From positions 1-8,930 of the forward strand of contig JBGPYB010000177.1 in assembly GCA_041493035.1 (NCBI GenBank): a stretch of 8,930 nt of DNA, given 5' to 3'. A program made the position numbers and the translations under genes. The notes under the pieces are model-generated. The model saw only the letters and a list, made by a program, of their open reading frames with translations, did not search any database and had not been told where the DNA came from. The DNA comes from JBGPYB01 sp041493035. GTDB lineage: Bacteria; Acidobacteriota; Vicinamibacteria; Fen-336. Positions 6,254-8,930 of the stretch are shown in pieces; within the stretch, counting starts at the first letter, position 1; every line of letters starts with the position of its first letter.

Positions 6254-6949
6254 TCAGGCAGGAACGAGGGAACGAATCAGCGCCTCGAAGAGCCGGCGGC
6301 CGTCGGCCGAGCCCAGCTCCGGCTCGGCGGCTCGTTCGGGATGGGGCATGAGCCCCACGACGTTGCGCTGCTCGTTGCAGACGCCGGCGATGGCGTGGAC
6401 GCTGCCATTGACGTTGGCCGCGTCGTCGAGGCGACCGTCCCTGGTGGTGTAGCGGAAGACGACGCGTCCCTCGTCCTCGAGACGCCGGGCTTCGTCCTCG
6501 GGGAGATAGAAGTTCCCCTCGCCGTGCGCGATGGGCATGGTGAGGACGTCACCGACCGAGAGGCCCGCCGTCACCGGCGTGTCGGTCCGTTCCACCCGGA
6601 TGTGGACCGGTTGCGACAAGAACTTCACGTTCTTGTTGCGGAGCATCGCTCCCGGCAGCAGGCTCGCTTCCTGAAGCACCTGGAATCCGTTGCAGATGCC
6701 CAGCACTGGGCCACCCTTCGCGGCGAAGGCGGTGACCGCCTTCATGACCGGGCTGAAGCGTGCGATGGCCCCCGTCCGCAGATAGTCCCCGTAGGCAAAG
6801 CCGCCCGGGAGGATGACGGCGTCGAGCCCCGACAGGTCCGAGTCCTTGTGCCAGACGAAGCGCGCGTCCTGGCCACAGACATGCTTGGCAACGTGGTAGG
6901 CATCGTGGTCGGAGTTGGAACCCGGAAAGGTCACGACACCGATCCTCAT
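6254..6949 (-). CDS. purQ: Phosphoribosylformylglycinamidine synthase glutaminase subunit PurQ
   Basis: PurQ hydrolyses glutamine and passes ammonia to PurL for FGAM formation. The 231-residue protein is a complete class I glutamine amidotransferase: nucleophile C86 in GICNGFQ, catalytic H203 and E205 in PHPE, plus the family segments GGFAYGDYLRTGAIA (49-63) and AHGEGNFYLP (141-150). The N-terminus MRIGVVTFPGSNSD is canonical. The ATG at 6949 overlaps the purS stop by four bases (ATGA), and a strong GGAGG inside purS supports it, so the two are translated together. The 3' end faces the AGMO-like gene with only 12 bp between, leaving no room for a separate terminator, so transcription may run on antisense to that gene towards purL. 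Confidence 0.97.
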   Translation of the reverse strand: MRIGVVTFPGSNSDHDAYHVAKHVCGQDARFVWHKDSDLSGLDAVILPGGFAYGDYLRTGAIARFSPVMKAVTAFAAKGGPVLGICNGFQVLQEASLLPGAMLRNKNVKFLSQPVHIRVERTDTPVTAGLSVGDVLTMPIAHGEGNFYLPEDEARRLEDEGRVVFRYTTRDGRLDDAANVNGSVHAIAGVCNEQRNVVGLMPHPERAAEPELGSADGRRLFEALIRSLVPA

Positions 6950-7188
6950 TGATCCACCTCCACGCGATAGCTCTCGATCACCGGGTTGGCCAGAACCTTG
7001 TGGGCGATCTCCTCGACGGTCTGCTTGGCCTTGTCGGGAGAGATCCCTTCCAGGGAAACCTCGAAGAACTTTCCCTGGCGGACGTCGGCGACGCCGTCGT
7101 AGCCGAGGGAGCGGAGCGCGTCGTGGATGGTCTTTCCCTGGGGGTCGAAGACGGACTTCTTGAGGGTGACGTAGACGCGCGCCTTCAC
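6946..7188 (-). CDS. purS: Phosphoribosylformylglycinamidine synthase subunit PurS
   Basis: PurS is the small dimeric subunit that bridges PurQ and PurL in the three-part FGAM synthase of bacteria lacking the single-chain enzyme. The 80-residue length is typical, and the pattern is characteristic: N-terminal ARVYVTLKKSVFDPQGKTI, then SLGYDGVADVRQGKFFEVSL and a C-terminal NPVIESYRVEV. The start is GTG with an excellent GGAGGTGG placed before it. Its first bases overlap the stop of the MscS gene (GTGA), and its stop overlaps the purQ start (ATGA). Translation of PurS is therefore likely coupled to the channel upstream and to PurQ downstream. Confidence 0.96.
   Translation of the reverse strand: MKARVYVTLKKSVFDPQGKTIHDALRSLGYDGVADVRQGKFFEVSLEGISPDKAKQTVEEIAHKVLANPVIESYRVEVDQ
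6957..6961 (-). promoter_or_regulatory. Ribosome binding site of purQ
   Basis: GGAGG on the minus strand, seven bases before the purQ ATG and within the last codons of purS. It gives purQ its own strong entry site in addition to the 4-base overlap, and extends to the same GGAGGTGG found before purS. Confidence 0.65.
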
Positions 7189-8255
7189 GGGGCCACCTCC
7201 TGCTTGGGCTCGTTGTCGCTCTCGGTGACGATACGCCGCACGGGGAATGGTATCTCGATTCCGGCCTCCCCAAAGCGCCGGTAGATCTCCTCGTGGACCT
7301 GGCTGGTGGCGAGGCTCTGATCCCCAAAGGTCCGCGGCCAGAATACGACGCGAAGGTGGACAGCGAAGTCGCCAAAGCGGGTGATCACCGCTACGGGCGG
7401 ACGCTTCGGATCGACTCGATCCGAAGCGAGGGCCGCGTCAAGAAGGATGGCCCGGGCCCGGGCCAGGTCCGTCCCGTAGGCGACCCCCACGTCGACCCGC
7501 GTCGTGACGTGGGGCGTGGGCTGGCTCTGATTGACGACCCTCTCGCGCGTCAGCACGCTGTTGGGGATCACGAGGACGGATTCGTCGATGGTCTTGAGGC
7601 GCGTGGCGCGCATGCCGATGGCCGTCACGTCCCCCACCTCGCCCGAGGCGAGCTGGATGCGGTCCCCGATCCTGAACGGGCGGTCGAGCATCAGGGCGAA
7701 GCCCGCGAACATGTTGGCCAGGGTGTCCTGGGCCGCCAGGCCGATGGCGAGGGATCCCACGCCCAGGGACACGATGAGGGACTCGACCTTGACACCCATG
7801 TGCTCGAGGATCGTGATGCCGGCGATGAGGGCGATGATCAGCGAGCCGAGCTTGCTCAGGAGGGGCCCGAACTCCACGCCAAGCCCGCCGGCCTCCGCGC
7901 GCGGCGACTCGGTGGTGTACCAGGTCAGGAGGATGGAGTAGGCGCGGACGAGGGCCAGGGTGATGAGGAGGACGCTCAGGACGAAGAGCGCCTGGTCGGT
8001 TCTGGCCTTCCACTGAGCGGGGAGCGGCGAACGGTGAGCCGCCACGTAGGCACCGATGAGGAAGAGAGCGTAGGTGACAGGACGTTTGACCGCGCCCACG
8101 AGGCGGTCGTCGAGGGTCGAGGCCGTGCGACGGGCGGCGGAGGCGAGCACCTTGCCGAACAGGAACGAAAGAAGACGGGCGGCAAGGTAGGAGGCCAGAA
8201 GGATCGCGACGCTGATCAGCAACTCCCGGACGCGCTGGTCCTGGAGGGGGCTCAC
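7185..8255 (-). CDS. MscS-family small-conductance mechanosensitive channel
   Basis: The 356-residue membrane protein is predicted to be a heptameric inner-membrane channel that opens on osmotic downshock. Hydrophobic segments lie at about 12-33, 57-75, 87-112 and 133-152. The pore-lining helix and its continuation follow at about 157-190: SLGVGSLAIGLAAQDTLANM, then DRPFRIGD (191-198), the MscS hallmark. The beta domain (KTIDESVLVIPNS, 221-233) and the C-terminal IEIPFPVRRI (333-342) complete the family layout. The start is GTG; it overlaps the purB stop by four bases (GTGA), and a GAGGG about ten bases upstream is a poor ribosome site, suggesting coupling to PurB. Its own stop overlaps the purS start. 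A channel inside a purine operon has no obvious biochemical reason. A 27-bp near-palindrome lies in its 3' part. The family call is secure; ion selectivity and physiological role are not predictable. Confidence 0.93.
   Translation of the reverse strand: MSPLQDQRVRELLISVAILLASYLAARLLSFLFGKVLASAARRTASTLDDRLVGAVKRPVTYALFLIGAYVAAHRSPLPAQWKARTDQALFVLSVLLITLALVRAYSILLTWYTTESPRAEAGGLGVEFGPLLSKLGSLIIALIAGITILEHMGVKVESLIVSLGVGSLAIGLAAQDTLANMFAGFALMLDRPFRIGDRIQLASGEVGDVTAIGMRATRLKTIDESVLVIPNSVLTRERVVNQSQPTPHVTTRVDVGVAYGTDLARARAILLDAALASDRVDPKRPPVAVITRFGDFAVHLRVVFWPRTFGDQSLATSQVHEEIYRRFGEAGIEIPFPVRRIVTESDNEPKQEVAP
7196..7200 (-). promoter_or_regulatory. Ribosome binding site of purS
   Basis: GGAGG (within GGAGGTGG) on the minus strand, seven bases before the purS GTG at 7188 and inside the last codons of the MscS gene. 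It decides the GTG start, which also gives the normal PurS N-terminus. Confidence 0.65.
7402..7428. repeat. Perfect 13-bp inverted repeat with 1-nt centre
   Basis: CGCTTCGGATCGA (7402-7414) is followed by one base and then its exact reverse complement (7416-7428). It lies inside the MscS coding region, where it encodes ALASDRVDPKR in a surface-type stretch of the C-terminal domain, and about 215 bases upstream of the purS start. As DNA it could bind a dimeric protein; as RNA it would form a long hairpin only if the tight centre opens to a small loop. The repeat is directly visible; any function is unknown. Confidence 0.75.
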
Positions 8256-8930
8256 GCCGCGAAGACCCTCGCGAAGATCGCGTCGACGTGGGTCAGGTAG
8301 CGCTCGAGACGGAAGACGTCGGCGATCTCGCCCTCCTTCAGGACGCCCCGAATCTCCGGGTCTTCGGAGACACGCTTTCGGAAATCGCCTTCACTCTTCC
8401 ACGCCTCCATGGCGTGGGTCTGGACGACGCGGTAGGCGTCCTCGCGGCGCATCCCTCGGGCCGTCAGCTCGAGAAGCAATTGTCCGGAAAAGACGAGTCC
8501 CTTGCCCGATTCCAGGTTCCGCCGCATCCGCTCGGCGTTCACCGTCAGGCCGCGGACGATCTCGGTGAAGCGCTGGAGCATGTGGTCGAGGGCCAGGAAG
8601 CTGTCGGGGACGATGACGCGCTCCGCCGACGAGTGGCTGATGTCCCGCTCGTGCCAGAGGGCGACGTTCTCGAGGGCCGCCAGGGCGTTGGCCCGCACGA
8701 CGCGGGCGAGACCCGTCACCTGCTCGCACCCCACGGGGTTCCGCTTGTGGGGCATGGCCGACGAGCCCTTCTGTTTCGGTCCGAAGGGCTCCTCCACCTC
8801 GCGGACCTCGGTCTTCTGGAGGGCACGGATCTCTGTGGCGAAGGTCTCGAGGCTGGCGGCGCAGATGGCGAGGACCGTCATGACCTCCGCGTGCTGATCC
8901 CGCTGGAGGACCTGCGACGTGATCGGCGCC
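8252..8930 (-). CDS. purB: Adenylosuccinate lyase, 5' end outside window
   Basis: PurB splits fumarate from SAICAR and from adenylosuccinate, acting twice in purine synthesis. The reading frame stays open to the window edge, so about the last 225 residues are visible of a protein usually about 430 long; the ATG at 8881 is internal, because conserved sequence (APITSQVLQRDQHAEV) lies before it. The fumarase/aspartase superfamily signature GSSAMPHKRNP (about 8735-8767), containing the catalytic serine loop, is intact. EVREVEEPF precedes it and the usual helical C-terminal domain follows, with LLLELTARGMRREDAYRVVQ. The stop overlaps the start of the MscS gene (GTGA). The identity is secure; the start cannot be given. 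Confidence 0.95.
   Translation of the reverse strand, partial: APITSQVLQRDQHAEVMTVLAICAASLETFATEIRALQKTEVREVEEPFGPKQKGSSAMPHKRNPVGCEQVTGLARVVRANALAALENVALWHERDISHSSAERVIVPDSFLALDHMLQRFTEIVRGLTVNAERMRRNLESGKGLVFSGQLLLELTARGMRREDAYRVVQTHAMEAWKSEGDFRKRVSEDPEIRGVLKEGEIADVFRLERYLTHVDAIFARVFAA

Noticed and set aside
7293..8300. 335-codon open frame on the plus strand opposite the MscS gene
   Set aside because: Low-complexity antisense translation rich in G, D, E and R; the minus-strand channel explains the region.

Overview
The window is GC-rich DNA (roughly two-thirds G+C by eye) from a bacterium, with compact gene spacing and several non-ATG starts. No 16S or other placing marker is present. The small three-part FGAM synthase (PurS/PurQ/PurL), the higBA debris and the general protein flavour would suit a soil or sediment lineage such as Acidobacteriota, but that placement is a weak inference.

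Left part, plus strand (37-2557): an FAD-dependent oxidoreductase of the D-amino-acid-oxidase fold (PuuB/OrdL-like) starts at TTG. It is followed 25 bp later by an exported class C beta-lactamase-like serine hydrolase. Immediately after the hydrolase stop lies a decayed higBA toxin-antitoxin module (2558-2814). Only the last nine codons of higB survive, and higA has lost its in-frame start and its central helix-turn-helix segment. A 10-bp-stem hairpin sits between this debris and the end of purL.

Right part, mainly minus strand (8930-2869): a de novo purine synthesis cluster reading purB (5' end off the window), an MscS-type channel, purS, purQ, and then purL. The first four genes are joined by three consecutive 4-base stop/start overlaps (GTGA, GTGA, ATGA), so the channel gene is built into the purine operon. 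Between purQ and purL, on the opposite strand, is a membrane di-iron hydroxylase closely resembling alkylglycerol monooxygenase (AGMO/TMEM195). Its 3' end is 12 bp from the purQ end and its start is 31 bp from the purL start. PurS, PurQ and PurL form one enzyme complex, so an antisense gene between purQ and purL looks like a noncontiguous-operon arrangement.

Other structures include a perfect 13-bp inverted repeat with a 1-nt centre inside the channel gene. No tRNA, rRNA, CRISPR array, intact insertion sequence or complete defence system was seen. The points most worth following are the channel-in-purine-operon coupling, the antisense AGMO-like gene and the higBA remnant.
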